Positions 47,501-60,020 of a stretch of DNA of 64,000 nt are shown here, in pieces (the stretch's first letter is position 1; each line of letters starts with the position of its first letter). Source of the DNA: Alviniconcha marisindica (Eukaryota; Mollusca; Gastropoda; Provannidae); contig JABMCL010002720.1 of NCBI GenBank assembly GCA_018857735.1, positions 514,501 through 578,500 on the forward strand. The letters run 5' to 3'. The position numbers and the translations under genes are program-made. The notes beneath the pieces are model-generated. The model did no database searches. It was not told the origin of the DNA and was given only the letters and a program-made list of their open reading frames with translations.

Positions 47501-48793
47501 AGCGAGTGAGGTTGGTGGACAGACAACTGGCAATATTGCATAAAAACACGACCGGGAGCTAGTTAGCTATTGTGTAAGTGCAGACAGCTGGACTGATGTA
47601 ATGCATGCATACAGTTGTTCTGGGGGCTTGGCTCAAAAGAAAACAAGTGAGCTCCTAATGGGCTGTAGCTAGGAAGTGGGGAAGTGTAAATCCACGTAGC
47701 ATTGATCAGCCGGCCCTTTGCTTCCCCTTGGCAGCGATTGTTCCCCCATCCCAACTTGCACAGAGTGGATGAGGATGGCTGCGTGCTGTTTCATACTTTC
47801 AATGCAAAACTGGCTGCGACATTTGGGTTTGGGTGCTTTGGTTTGAGAGCAAGTACGACCACCAACGAGTCCACGCTTGATCAAATATTCAACAGTAGCA
47901 GTGAGGACATACTCTGTGTGTGTGTGTAGGGGGGGGGGGGGGGGGGGGGGGGGAATAAAGTGAAGAAACACCGAAGCATTGAAAAAGATGCTCAGTCTAA
48001 AGTTTCGATGATGTAAATCTTTATCTCATGCCCCCCTCCCGCTAAAGTGGGGGATAGGGGGAAGAGAAATCGACTGTCATCCCATGTCGGCGTGGCGGCA
48101 GGGATATAACTCAAGGCGTGTCATTGCAGGGTGTGGTGGGGGTGGGGTGGGGTGATCCAGAAGCAACTGGTCAACGGTTCAGCAAAGCGGTATTTAACGG
48201 TCATTGACAGTTTTGACGCGGGGCCTCTTGTGTCTGAGGGAAGGAAGATTCATCACTTCTTGCTGTGCAGCCCTCGCTGATATGTTGAAGTGTGTTGGCC
48301 TCTCTGGGACACACAGTCGGTCAGTGCATAATGTGTTCTTCTCCCCCCCCCCACCCCCCCCCCACCCCACCACAGACACTGTCCTTCTTTGTTTTTGTTT
48401 TTCTTCCTTTTCTGGCTTTTTCTTTCTTCTTGTTTTGAATTGATCACACTTCTCCAATGCAGCTGCCGGAATGGCGCAGCGGTTTTGATGTTTGTTCAGG
48501 GACTGAAGTTGCGTGCCCATGTTTTCTCCCGGTTGTACTGGAGGAGGGGAGAGCGAATGACGAGCTTAACTGATGAAGTTTCTGCTTTGCGGACGCCACT
48601 ACGACCGTTTGCAGTGCTTTGCCGCCAGTTCGACTTCCAGCGATTGATTCAGATATATGCCGGTTACCCAAAGAATTTGCGCCTACGGTATAGTCGTTAT
48701 AATCGGTTTATTGTTACATGTCAGAAAAGACGTTTAACGTGTTTGTTTTTTCCTTCGATAAGGTCATATTTTACTGGATTCCGACTCTTTCTG

Positions 48794-48829
<36 letters not shown>

Positions 48830-49254
48830 AATACATGTACCACACTAGCATCCTGCCTCCTTGTGTACCGGAAAGCGAGACTTGGTTTATCTACAGGTGT
48901 GCGTGCCTCTGTATACCTGTGGCTTACGTAAGACCTCGGCGAGTCGCGTGTTTCCTTCCTGGAAGAGAGCTTGTGGCCATTTTGTACTCAGACGTGTCAG
49001 CGCCTCTCCCCGGGTGCATTAGTGACTGAAAATGCGCACGCAGGGGTGTCGCAAGTCCCTACCATCCCACACTGGTGCAATGCAATGCAGGCGTCGGCAC
49101 GTGTGTTGTCTCCGCCTCGGTAAGAAACCTCTAATCAGCTGGCTGCCTCTTGATGCCCTGATCAATACGCACTTGCTGGGAGCCGCCATTGGTGATAAAC
49201 CACGCCACCCAGCCGCCGTAAACGTGGGCGTTGTGATTTTTATATTAGTCCGAA
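47501..49254. other. Non-coding; poly-G and (CA)n
   Basis: 25-nt G-run at 47929-47953 and (CA)14 at 48797-48825. CGGAATGGCGCAGCGGTT at 48469 resembles a SINE A box, but no B box follows. No gene recognised. Confidence 0.4.
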
Positions 49255-49440
49255 AATCATAGGCTGCGTCTTGGCGTTATGGCATAGCGTGGGCGTACTC
49301 TTGGCGTTGTGGTTTAACCTCGCGTTATGGCACAGCCTGGGCGACCGCGCACTCTTGGCATTGTTGTGTAACTGCCCGTGCTCTTGACGTTGCTGTGTAA
49401 CTGCCATTATTCTCGGCGTTGCGCGTACCCTTCGTACTGT
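49255..49440. repeat. Diverged ~34-bp repeat
   Basis: CTTGGCGTTATGGCATAGCG TGGGCGTA-type words repeat about five times. Confidence 0.65.
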
Positions 49441-49639
49441 GGTAAAGTGGAGCGTACTGTTGAAGTGTTGGCGTTGTCGTTCAAGGAAAGGCGCACTTTG
49501 CATTGTGCTTCAGCGAAACTCACTTTCAGCGCTGAAAAACAGGTCGTGCGTTTTTCTTTGACAACATTTTGGGACAAATGTCGGGACACTTCTCCAGCTT
49601 AGTGATGAAATTTCAAGTCGTCGATTTTCCCGAGTGTTT

Positions 49640-49708
49640 TGCACGTTGGACCCCCCAGAGGACCCCATTGACTGAGAATGTAACCCCCTATCCCACCCCC
49701 ACCCCCCT

Positions 49709-49742
<34 letters not shown>

Positions 49743-50070
49743 TTATCGACCCCGGCTTACAGTGCAGTTCCACTAACCCCCCCCCCCCCCCCCCGGCTTA
49801 CCGACCCTTGGCTGACATTGCAATCCATTGACACACGCAAGGTTACCAACTCTTGGCTGACTATGCAACCCTTGGACACAAAGCGTTGGGGACCTTTGGC
49901 TGGTAGTGCCCTCATGACCCCCAAACGGGAGCTGACCCTTGGCTGCTGATGCTCCTCGTGGACCCACACACGGATGCTAGCCTTGACTGACGGTGCAGCC
50001 CTCTGGACCTACAAGGGGCCATAACCCCTGACTGACAATGCGGTCCCCAGGGCTCCCAGCGTAATTTGAA
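49640..50070. repeat. Diverged ~45-bp repeat, 7-8 copies
   Basis: ACCCTTGGCTGACNNTGCAA CCCNTGGACNCA recurs. Interrupted by (CA)15 at 49711-49740 and a C-run near 49780. Confidence 0.72.
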
Positions 50071-50462
50071 GATTGTCAGGACTGTCAACTTTCACTTCGG
50101 TTACGAGCGGTTGTTTATCGTGAGGGGCACATTTCCATAGAAATGTGCAAAAAGAAGAGTTGGCAAAACAATGCGCTCATGCCGGATGGTTTTTCTCGAA
50201 GGGGGTCACTCGCTTGGGAAATAGGGGGTGGGGGGTTCCAACTGACCCTCTACAGTCCCTAGCGTTTCACTTCTGGGTACAAATGTTAGTTTATTACGGC
50301 AATAAACAGCCGGGAAAAGAAGACATCAACGCTGTCGATGGTACCGTGTTAAAATTATATGTGCAAGTCTCTACAACCTTGCCTTTGCGACCTACTCCGC
50401 ACACTTCTTACCTCAAAGCTGAAAAAGATAAATTCATAGTAGCATATACTTCCACACCTCAG

Positions 50463-50507
<45 letters not shown>

Positions 50508-52663
50508 TGTGTCGGCGCCGCGCTCATAAAACTACCTGGCATCCGAGGACATTAATTAAGCCTCGTGAACCAACCACTCAGCTGTCTTTCGTCAGTTTGT
50601 GTTGTGCTTTTTGTTTTGTTTTCGTTAGCATGATGTTCATATTTTCTCCATTGGGAGGAGAAAATACAGAGATGGTGGAATGTGTCAGGAATAGCGAAGG
50701 TTTGTTTAGTGAATTGTGTTTCATTGTTTGTTTGTCCGAGTTACAGTTTTTTCATTACTTATTTTTTATAGTTATTATTTATTTATTTATTTTAATTGTA
50801 GTATGAAATGCGTCACGTAATGAATGAGAAGGTGGGAATGTATTATCGCTCTGTAATATCACACTATGCACGCTTCTTCGTGTCGTAGTAATGGACACAC
50901 ACTGGACACCAAAGCCTTGAAGAAGACGAGTCAAATGGCCATGGAGCGGTGGAAACAATGAGGTTGAAGGTCTCACTGGTCTTACCCATGGTAGCATACT
51001 AGGTGTTAAGGGAGAGGGAGGTGTGGGGATCCACAGTTGACCAACACGACAGTGTGCGGTTCTGGGTGGACGCTGGGATGGGGCTAGGGCAGGCTGAAAG
51101 CGAAAGGTCAGCAAAATAGCAAGTGTCGCCTTACCCCGGTGCTATAGCTGAGCATGCTCATGATGGCGGAGAGGGGTGGTGGTCGGCGCTACGCCCCAAC
51201 GCACGTCACAGATCACCTCTCGCCATCTCCACTTTAGTGTGGGCGCTGTCGCTGGTGATGTTGCAGCATCACCGTCGTCGTCGTCGTGAACTTCCACACT
51301 CCCTCCACGACTACCGCCACGCCGTCCCGTCGCTTTGAGAGTGCATGGTTCAAAACCTTCGCTTTCACACCGCCACCACAGTGGCTTTTCTGTCAGTCAC
51401 ATGTTTCACAGTGACGTACTTTGAGCGGAAGTAAACGACGAGTCGTCCACGGTCGTAGCCGCTGTCGTTACGCCAGGTGTCGTTGGCTCATGAACAGATA
51501 ATCCCGGGAAAGACGACTCACACAAACACACACACCTCACTCAGCTCACTTTTAATCCAGCTGGCTTTTCAACGTGAGCTCCGTATTGCCAGCGTGGCTG
51601 CTAAAGACTGTGGATTATTTGGGACAAGCTTGGTTTGAAGGCAAAGCACGCCTTTTAATCAAAACTGTCCGAGCCGTGGCTTTGGCTTTGCACACAAGCT
51701 GGATGGACACGTACAACTGGCTTCAACAGCTAGCTCTTTTTCGCCTTTTTCACAAGCCGAACACACGATGAGTGGCGGTAGCTAAACTCTGAGTGAACGA
51801 AACAGGGAGAAGAGAGAAAGAAGAACAGATCCGTGAATTATCGCCGCACACGTCAAAGCCCGTGCCTGCTAAACAAAGCACTAGCGGACCATTTAGCGGA
51901 GGTGACACGGTAAGCGGTTGCTTTGCTTTTGTCACGCACTCGCACACGGATTACACGAGTGGACACATAGTCGGATCGCCCTCTCCCTCTCCGCTCGTCG
52001 TCAGCCAGTGGTAACGGTAAAAACCGGAGCCCAGACACTGCCGTCACACGCGAACACACTCCAGTAATTGGAAACGCATGGCGGGACACGACACAATGGA
52101 ATGGCACCACGCTGTTGCAGGCAATCGCTTTTCCAGATGCCTGCACACACCAGCACGTAACACCACCGCTGATCAATGCATCTCACCCCTCTCTCTCTCT
52201 CCCTCTCTCTTTGCCCTCTTTTCTCTCCCTCCTTTTTTCTTTTGATGTTACCTTTCCCTATCTACCCCTAAACGCACACAAAGAACGGCGCGCGCGACAA
52301 GGCACAGGGTGGCTGGCATCAAACGTGGAACCAAACGCCAGAGCACGGAGCATGCGACAGAAGACTGGGGGACAGTGGAGAGGGAAGAAGCGAAAGCGGC
52401 AAGCATCAGATCTGACGATGGTGACGGCGGCAGCAGTGGCTGCGGGTGGGGGTAGCGAGAGGAGAGAGCCCTTGCCAGCGCGTGTGGCGGTGACGGGGAG
52501 AAACACGAGTGTTGTTGTTGTTGTTAATGCTGTAGGTAGGCAGTCAAAGACTGCGGGACTGCATGTGTCTCCGCCAGATGCGCCAAGACGACGGCGTGTG
52601 CTGTGTGGTTGCCTCCCGGCGCAGGTAATCCACTGACTGGTGCCAACAGCAGCAGCACTGAGC
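50071..52663. other. Unique non-coding sequence
   Basis: (CA)20 at 50465-50504. A 173-codon frame at 52115-52636 ends near CGGCGCAGGTAATC, a weak donor, but shows no domain and begins in a CT-rich tract. No confident gene. Confidence 0.35.
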
Positions 52664-52828
52664 GACCAGTAAGTAGATCAGTTGGTCAGAGTCGGTACTC
52701 TGTAACCAGGCGGGCTCACGACCAGTGCTGAAAAGCGAGGGTTCGATCCTAGTAAGGAGCGGTCAGTTTTTACCAGTGAAACAGATTTTCTGGCTGGTTG
52801 GTAGGTGTTTTGGCCCATTCAGCTGTAC

Positions 52829-52830
<2 letters not shown>
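52664..52830 (+). mobile_element. tRNA-derived SINE head related to family A
   Basis: Shows an A box (TAGATCAGTTGGTCAGAG, from 52676) and a B box (GGTTCGATCC, 52742-52751), followed by AAGGAGCGG like the AGGAGCGG after the family A head. The downstream body diverges and runs into the (GA)n tract at 52831, which may have grown from its tail. Confidence 0.5.

Positions 52831-52884
<54 letters not shown>
52831..52884. repeat. (GA)27 microsatellite
   Basis: Perfect GA tract, directly after the SINE-like sequence at 52664. Confidence 0.93.
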
Positions 52885-52886
<2 letters not shown>

Positions 52887-53830
52887 TAATACGATTACGA
52901 AAGAAGCGACGTAGTTCTGTCATTCAGTGTAAGTGGTAGGGCAGCTGTTACACAATAGTGAGGCGGTTTCAAATGGCACTCTGCTCTACAGAGCCTGAAG
53001 GGATGAAGTGCTTAAAATATTCACTATTGTTACACCATAACGTGCGCTGGAGAGAATGGAGAGAAGGGGGGGGTGGGGGGGGGGGGGGGGGGTACAGATG
53101 GAGAGAGAGAGGCTCTGGCACTGCAGCAGAACGGGAGCGGACAGCGACTGCAACAGGATATACAGTTGCTGGCTAGAAATTCTTTAATGAATCCGGGCGC
53201 ACTCCAGTTCCACACTGTGACCTCTGCAAATGTACTACATAGTTACAGTCTTTGTATGGAGAAGGTAACAGGACGGCAGCTACTAATACTGGGCGGCGGG
53301 CTGATCAGAGTCGGCTGTCCACACAATCCACCGTCAGGTCGGAGTACGACATCGGTGGACTTCCAATCCAAAGAAGCCATCCCACTCCTTAGCCCACCAC
53401 AAACCTGGGATAAAAGACATTTGGTTTTCCACCACACTGACCTAACTGCGCAGTCGATTAGGACACACACGCGCGAGTGCAGCAGTTGATACTGGGTATC
53501 TATAGAAACACTTCTCTAGGACCTCTGCTGGAGACCGTATTGGCTCCGATTTAGCCGTCCACCAGTTACAGTTTTGGTTGAAGGCAAACTCTGTCGCCCG
53601 CCCAGCACAGGTTTGGGCGCCAATCTCTGGAGACTCGCCGATGAGTTCGCACTGATTTCCGACATCGCACTGATTTCGGACTTCCTGGAAGCCAGCGGAC
53701 TGAGGATCTAGCACTTCCTACATCGAACATTGAAGAAGAAGCAGTCGCTCACGGCACCGGATTGAAAGGCCTGTGGTAAGCCGGCCTGAAGAATCGGTAG
53801 ATAACAAGTGTAGCTCGACCTTTGTCTTAC
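52885..53830. other. Non-coding; may be degenerate LTR-element body
   Basis: Contains G-runs near 53070-53092. If the LTR call at 53844 is right this would be the element's 3' internal region, but no pol or integrase motif was recognised. Confidence 0.3.
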
Positions 53831-54440
53831 ACAAAGGGGAGAGTGTTGGCATGGGATTGACTGTCAACCCGGGTAGGTATGGCATTACACCAGCAGCAGT
53901 ACCACACCGCTGACGCGTCGCGCGCAGTGGTTCCTCCCACGTTGTCCCGGAGTGTCCTCCTCCTCCCCTCCTCCGTAGCTTTCCTCCCGGAAAATCCCCC
54001 GCGCCTTCCGCCTCACCGTACGGCGCCTCTGTCCCAGCGTTACTTTGTTGTGGCCACCTGATTTCTCTCTCTTGCGTCTGTGCACTCACTGCCCACGCGT
54101 GCTGGCTCCATCATTTGCTTCCATTTTCCCTGTCCTTTTTATTCCCAGTAACATTTTCACGGAATTTTCTCTCCTCCCCCACCCCCGCAGGAGGTTGGCG
54201 TGGCTTTCCTGTTGCACGTCTGGACTGATTTTTAAAGGAATAGAAGACTACGCTGCTTTGACAGCCTTGCCGTGACTGACCGTCCCAGCCCCCCCTTCCG
54301 GTTGTTTCCTGCCTACGTCCTCCTAGTCCAGTTGCCGTTGTGTGTAAGTGTGTATGAGTAGCGTCGCCCCAAGCCGCCCGCTAGTCTAGGAGGTGCTGTA
54401 ATCGACACTGGCACCGGCCCCCCTGGCCCAGGCGGACGGC
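53831..54440 (+). mobile_element. Possible Gypsy-type polypurine tract and 3' LTR
   Basis: ACAAAGGGGAGAG (53831-53843) is directly followed by TGTTGGCATGGGATTG, the usual arrangement of a polypurine tract and the TG start of an LTR in metazoan Gypsy elements. The far end, a matching CA and a second LTR were not found, and the preceding kilobase has no recognisable pol domain. The right boundary given is only the start of the next minisatellite. Confidence 0.25.
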
Positions 54441-54469
54441 ACTAAACAGCCACTATTACCAGGTCTATT

Positions 54470-55100
54470 CTTTTAGCAGGCCAGTCTCTTCCCACTCTGT
54501 TCCCTTCCGTCACTATATGTCTAGCTGGCCGGTCTCTGCTCTCTGTCTGTCCAAAGATTTCCAGAATAGTCTTTGGTCTGTAGGTGGCCGGTCTGCTCTC
54601 TGTCTGTCCAGTGATTTCCGAAAGAGTCTTTGGTCTGTCTAGCTGGCCGCTCTGCTCTCTGTCCAAAGATTCCCCAAAGTTTCTTCTGTCTAGCTGTCCA
54701 GCCTGCTCTCTGTCTAGCTGGTCAGTCTCTGCTCTCTGCCTGTCTAGCAGGCCAGTCTCTGCTATCTAGCAGACCAGTCTCTGCTCTCTGTCTAGAAGCC
54801 CAGTCTCTTCCCTATGTCGTCTAGCAGGTCAGTCTCAGTCCCTCTGTCTAGCGGGCCAGTCTCAGTCCCTCCGTCTAGCTGGCCAGTCTGCTTCCTGTCT
54901 GTCTAGCTGGCCAGTCTCCGCTGTCTGTCTAGCAGGACAGTCTGCTCTCTGTCTAGCTGGCCAGTCTCCGCTGTCTGTCTAGCAGGACAGTCTTTGCTTG
55001 CTGTGTCTGTCTAGCAGGACAGTCTCTGCTCGCTGTGTCTGTCTAGCAGGACAGTCTCTGTTCGCTGTGTATCTGCTCTCTGTCTTGAAGGCCGGTCTCT
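54470..55100. repeat. ~30-bp minisatellite, about 20 copies
   Basis: TCTAGCTGGCCAGTCTCTGC TCTCTGTCTG with CAGGACAG and CAGGCCAG variants. Unit length drifts between about 26 and 34 bp. Confidence 0.92.
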
Positions 55101-55834
55101 GCCTCCCCTTTCCTCCCTCTCTGCTAAGCAGTCCAACCCGAAGTTTGGTGACTGTGTGATCTCGCTACTGATTTTGGTCAGTCACAGGCTGTAATCGCGA
55201 CAACCCGATATGAACAGTTCAGTTCAGTTCAAGATGGTATATGCGCTCGGAAAAGCCCATATGCGCTCCACTCCGTCTCTCAGAAGTTTCCCCAGTGTGG
55301 TCTTCGAAACGGTTCCAATGTTTGTCTGCTATGAACAGCGGGGTGTTTATTATCACGATACCAGTTTTAGTCTTCTCAGCGGACCCCCCCCCCCCCCCTC
55401 CCCCACCCTCTAGTTGTGATGGTGCACCAGTACCAACTGCAACGCATGTATCTAAAAATAATGATTACGATACAGACCGGGTGTCTGTCTAGTCGATGTC
55501 TGATGTTAGGCCTTGAGGACTGTGGGCGACAATGATTGACGAGTGTTGACCGTTGTCCAGCAACTGTGGTCGCCGGTCGCGACTCGATGGCTACCGGCAC
55601 AAAGCTAGTTGAAGAGGACGGTTGTTGGGTCAATAGCGGGCAGCTGTCGCCGTGCTGTGATCTATGGGCGACGAGGAAGCCAACATGTTGCACGTTCAAC
55701 ACGACAAAATCAGGCTGTGCTGGAGAGAATAGCACAACTTTCCATTGTATTCTGCCTGTCTCAGCTTGCCGTGTCGTCTCCCTCTCGGGCTCTCGATGTG
55801 TTTCACGACTGCTAGGCGCGTCTCAGTCGACGCT

Positions 55835-55865
<31 letters not shown>

Positions 55866-56309
55866 CGTCCGTCCGTCCGTCTCTCCTCTCTCTCTCTCTC
55901 TCTCTGGGGAAGGGATACCGAGGATGGAAAAACTGAGGTCTCCTCTAATGAGGAAAAAGAGCTATCAGTATCAAAGGTTCCATCTCTTAATCCTGGATTG
56001 GATGAGGGTACAGGTTCGCGTGCTTCACCTACTGCCAGGAAATGTATCCTTAGGCCGATTTCTGTCTTAACCAGTTCACCCAACTTTTCCTGCCCTCTTT
56101 AGACTTAAGAGGACGTATGTGCTGAATCAGTCTTGTACGTGTGATGTGGTGAATTTTCTTTCGCCAGCATACAGCTGCTTGTGCGGGGCCTTAGAAACCA
56201 AACACATTATCCCCATAAAAGCCCACCTACACAACATGCTGCTGTTACCTGCCTTTCTACGGCCAGGTGGGGTTCTGGGTTCACTGGCACTATGTACAAT
56301 GGGACCATC
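55101..56309. other. Non-coding or degenerate; (CTGT)n
   Basis: (CTGT)n/(CCGT)n/(CT)n at 55837-55906 lies inside a 188-codon frame. The part after the repeat looks more protein-like than most frames here, but no domain was recognised. Confidence 0.35.
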
Positions 56310-56445
56310 TGTCTTGTCTTTGGAACTAGTCTCCTGTCATCTTGCGGGCTGGCAGCAGTCTATCTCCGGAACTAGTCTCCTTTTGTCACCGGGCTGGCAG
56401 CAGTCTATCTCCGGAACTAGTCTCCTTTTGTCCCATGGTCGGCAG
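56310..56445. repeat. 44-bp repeat, three copies
   Basis: GGGCTGGCAGCAGTCTATCT then CCGGAACTAGTCTCCTTTTG TC. Confidence 0.88.
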
Positions 56446-56737
56446 CAGGCACGGGGCTTTGCCAGGGATGCTTATTTGGTGGCCAGACTTGTGCTGCTAA
56501 AACTCGGGGGACGGGGGGGAGAAAGAAGAAGGCAAACATATAATTGATAATTCGTGCTTGGAGCTCAGCCGCGCGAGGCGAAGTAATGGCTTGTATTGTG
56601 CCGGAGAGAGAGGGCGAGCTGTTGCCGCGTGCGTGTTTCCCTGCTAGTAGTGTGTGTGTATGGATGCCCGTCCTGTTGATGCTGTGTGTGCTTTGTGGGA
56701 CGACGTGGGGGATAAAAGAGTGTGACAGGGAGAGAGA

Positions 56738-56741
<4 letters not shown>

Positions 56742-56793
<52 letters not shown>
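56742..56793. repeat. (GT)25 microsatellite
   Basis: Perfect GT tract. Confidence 0.93.
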
Positions 56794-56794
<1 letters not shown>

Positions 56795-57714
56795 CACACG
56801 CACGTAGGTAACTTCGGCAACAGTGCGTGTGTCCATGCTCACGCACGTTTACACCATTTCAGCATCTGAATCAGATACGGTAGATAATAATTCAGAACTT
56901 TCTGTAATGCTCTGTTTCTAGGTTTACCACAATTGTTTTTCTTTTCGTCTCTTTGTCCTGTGAAATGCACTTGGAAATTCAGGAGCTGAAAACATAAGGG
57001 ACGGAGTTGCCCTTCCACGACCCGCCAATCTATACACACTCCTACCGTTTTCTTCCGCTGTCAAGTTTCCACACCATGACACAATCTCATTAAAAAGAGC
57101 GGAGCGGCTGTGAAATTCTTCACCTTGGCACTTCTTTTCCGGGCCGACCTTTGCATTTTGTGCACCGTCAAGTCGGTGACGTCGGCACCTTGAATGATTA
57201 TTCCCCGTGGGTGTTTGCATGACATATCGGAAGTGGCCGCAAGTGTGTTGAGCAGTTCGCAAAAGACCTTTTCGTGTTAGAGGGGCTACAGCCGTCGATA
57301 ATGGGCGTGGAAATAGACGAAACTTAACGCGGTTGGATGGCTACACCGAGCCGTTTTGTAATCCTGGCATATCCTGCTGGGGAAAGTGCCTTTTCGTTTA
57401 TTATTTTTACCACGAGAGACACAGTTAAAAAATAAATGCACTGGCTCTTCGGTTTTGGGAGAGCCTTCTATCGGGGAAGTAGATGTGCTTGCAAGTTCAT
57501 GTACCAGTCAGAACAGGACCCAGTTATCCCGTGAACGTGGATAGCAAGAAGCTGTGCGGATTGCTGCGAGCTGGTACGGAATCTTCGCCCATTGCAATAA
57601 CTAATAATCAAGTCCATGACTTCTTTCATCCCCCCCCCAACTCCCCCGACACACACACACGCGCGCCTATTCATCTGTACTCATCCTTTTTCTGGTCAGT
57701 TTTCGGTATGCTGA
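56794..57714. other. Non-coding, nothing recognised
   Basis: Unique sequence. No exon, RNA gene or element identified. Confidence 0.4.
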
Positions 57715-57975
57715 ATGCATGCGTATAGGTACATCACCCTTGTTGTAATCTTGATAACAAGGAGCATCTGGGTTCCATGCTGAATGCATGCACATATGTA
57801 CATCACCCTTGTTGTTGTCTTAACAACAGGAGCATTTGGGGTCCATGCTCCTGAGCACGGCTGATAATGCATGCGATGCGCATTATCTTCAACGCCCTTG
57901 TAGTCTTGACAAGAAGGAGCAGCTGAATGCATGCGCAGATGTACACCACCCTTGTTATAGTCAAGAGAACAAGGA
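57715..57975. repeat. ~68-bp repeat, four diverged copies
   Basis: TGCTGAATGCATGCGTATAG then GTACATCACCCTTGTTGTAA TCTTGATAACAAGGAGCATC TGGG. Confidence 0.85.
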
Positions 57976-58065
57976 GCGTCTTGGGTCCAGAATACTATTA
58001 TCAGTTAGCCCAAAGTCCTTACAGCTGCTCCGTACTTGATTGTTAACCCCCGTCTTCCCCTCCAG

Positions 58066-58132
58066 AGTGGCGCTGAAGCCAGCAGGGACAAGAAGTGGAG
58101 GTCAAGTCTCCAGTCCCTGGCCGAGGTGGCTG
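58066..58132 (+). CDS. Candidate internal coding exon, family unrecognised
   Basis: A strong acceptor (GTCTTCCCCTCCAG, ending 58065) precedes a 67-bp open segment reading SGAEASRDKKWRSSLQSLAE then VAG, and a GTAGGA donor follows at 58133. Composition is protein-like: charged, with no simple repeat and G/C in many third positions. The frame stays open past the donor to 58293, but there it becomes proline-rich low-complexity sequence, which supports splicing near 58132. I do not recognise the family; the peptide looks like a helical, basic linker. It is on the same strand as the U1-70K exon but 42 kb away and does not match U1-70K. Confidence 0.45.
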
Positions 58133-58887
58133 GTAGGAAAATGATTAGCGGTAGGATGGGTTCGATGTGCTTCCAATTCAGCCGTGCCCAGAATGTCAGC
58201 GGGACCCCATGGGGCGCCCCCCACTCCCTTCACCCTTCACCCCCCACCCCACCTCCCAACCCTCCCGCTCACTCCGGTGTCATTGGCATCTGACACGGTG
58301 ATGTCCCTTCCCGCAGGATGCTGTAGGGTTCGGGGGGAGGCGTTGTCATCTTGCTGGAAGCATCGCTAAGCATAGCGTGTGCCTAATGAGAGCGGAGACA
58401 CTGCAAAGGGCAGACGTTGGATGCTTTTAAGCACAGAATCACCAGGAATGGGGGAGAAAAAAATAACTGGATTGGGCGAAAAATAACCCCGAGGTGGCTG
58501 AAAATAGCTTCGGACACCAGGTTGCCGCCCTGCTTTTGACCTTTTTGTCGTTTGAAGAAGACGAAGAATCACGCTTCTTTCTGGTCCATTTCGGTGACTC
58601 AGTGTGTGAGAAAAGGCGAATGATTCTGATAAACGGAAGGAGACGGAGGGAGGACTTTCCTGTCAAAGCATTAATTTGTTGTTTTCCCTCCATCGCCCCC
58701 CCCCCCCACCCGGCCGGGGATGTCTGACGTCACCCACCTGTCTGGAAGTCAGGGCTGTCATTTGATTCTTCTTTCCTATGTCCTCTCGTTTTTCTGCGTC
58801 GTGTTTTTTGTTGTTGTTTTTCTTTCTCTGTCGTGTCATTTTTCTGCTACTGACTGTTTTTCTCCCCAGAAAATCTCTCGACTTTTT

Positions 58888-58888
<1 letters not shown>
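58133..58888. other. Putative intron sequence, nothing else recognised
   Basis: Starts at the GTAGGA donor of the candidate exon. C-rich near 58210-58265 and 58700; T-rich at 58800-58860. Confidence 0.35.
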
Positions 58889-58971
<83 letters not shown>

Positions 58972-58972
58972 A
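58889..58972. repeat. (TA)34 running into (GT)8
   Basis: 68 bp of perfect TA, able to extrude a cruciform, followed by GT. Confidence 0.95.
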
Positions 58973-59985
58973 TGTGTGAAAGATGAAATGAGCGTATCCT
59001 TCTGTCTGTGTAAGCGCTCTGGGCTCGCCATTAATAATCCCTTATTAGTAGTAGTAGTAGTAAGGGTAGAAAGACGCTTTCGTTGCCTATGTCCTTAAGG
59101 ATCCTTAAATATAGAAAAACAACGTTTCCAGACTCTAGCATCATTCATTTTGAATGTCTGCACGTCCTCTGTACACCGGTCGAGGCATAGTGTTCAATGT
59201 ATCCGTTGCGCGTATCTATTGGGATGTTCGGAGTGAGAGTATAATTATATCAGCCTTCTGCACCCTGCGTTGGACACCAGCTAATGGTAAGAGAAGACGA
59301 CCACCGGAAATGAACTGACTTAGGCTATCGACCGTGATCACAAGTTCGCTCATAGGGGACGCAGAAATTATGGTTCCGTCTGCTGAGCACCCAAAGCTGT
59401 TCGTTATTCTCTGTTTTAAGCCTTTAGTAGCTCAGAAGTTAAATTTTCATGCTTCGCGTACTGCCAGCAGTTCTAGTTGCCCTAAATCTGCTTTCCCGGC
59501 TCAGTCATCCCTTGTTTTGTTTTCTTCTCCCACCCCCCAAGCCCCCTTCCTGCTACAGTGCCACCAGTCTGTTTTGTCACTTCAAATCCTCTTCAGGGTA
59601 GTGTGTCTGGAGATGGCATGTCGTTCCGTTATCACCGTGTCGTGTTGATGTTCTCTTCGCCTTCCCCGGGGGCCCGTTCCATCCATTGAGTGGTTCTGCC
59701 CTGTGTTTATTGTACAAACAACCCCGCCTGGGCCAGAAGACATGGCTACTTGTGCTGGGGATGCTTTGCCTGCGTCCTGCTGCCCCTGCAGGTCTCAATG
59801 ATCGCGCTAGACATTTTGCAAATTGCTGTGGCATCTATATAATAAGGTGGCAAAAGTGGTTCACGGAAACCGGTCAGGTAATCACTGTAACCAGTCAGAT
59901 TCACAGTTGCCCATACTACCACTAGAGCTGTACTAACAAACACACAGCTCCCTTCCCCGTCTAGATCGCGCGCGCGCACACACAC

Positions 59986-59990
<5 letters not shown>
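58973..59990. other. Non-coding, nothing recognised
   Basis: A short (TAG)n lies near 59045. No gene recognised. Confidence 0.4.

Positions 59991-60020
<30 letters not shown>
59991..60020. repeat. (GA)14 microsatellite
   Basis: Perfect GA tract after a (GC)n/(CA)n stretch. Confidence 0.9.

Noticed and set aside
48469..48530. SINE head (CGGAATGGCGCAGCGGTT)
   Set aside because: A-box-like only; no B box at the expected distance.
52115..52636. 173-codon 5' exon with donor GCAG|GTAATC
   Set aside because: Begins in a CT-rich low-complexity tract, has overlapping frames on the other strand, and shows no domain.
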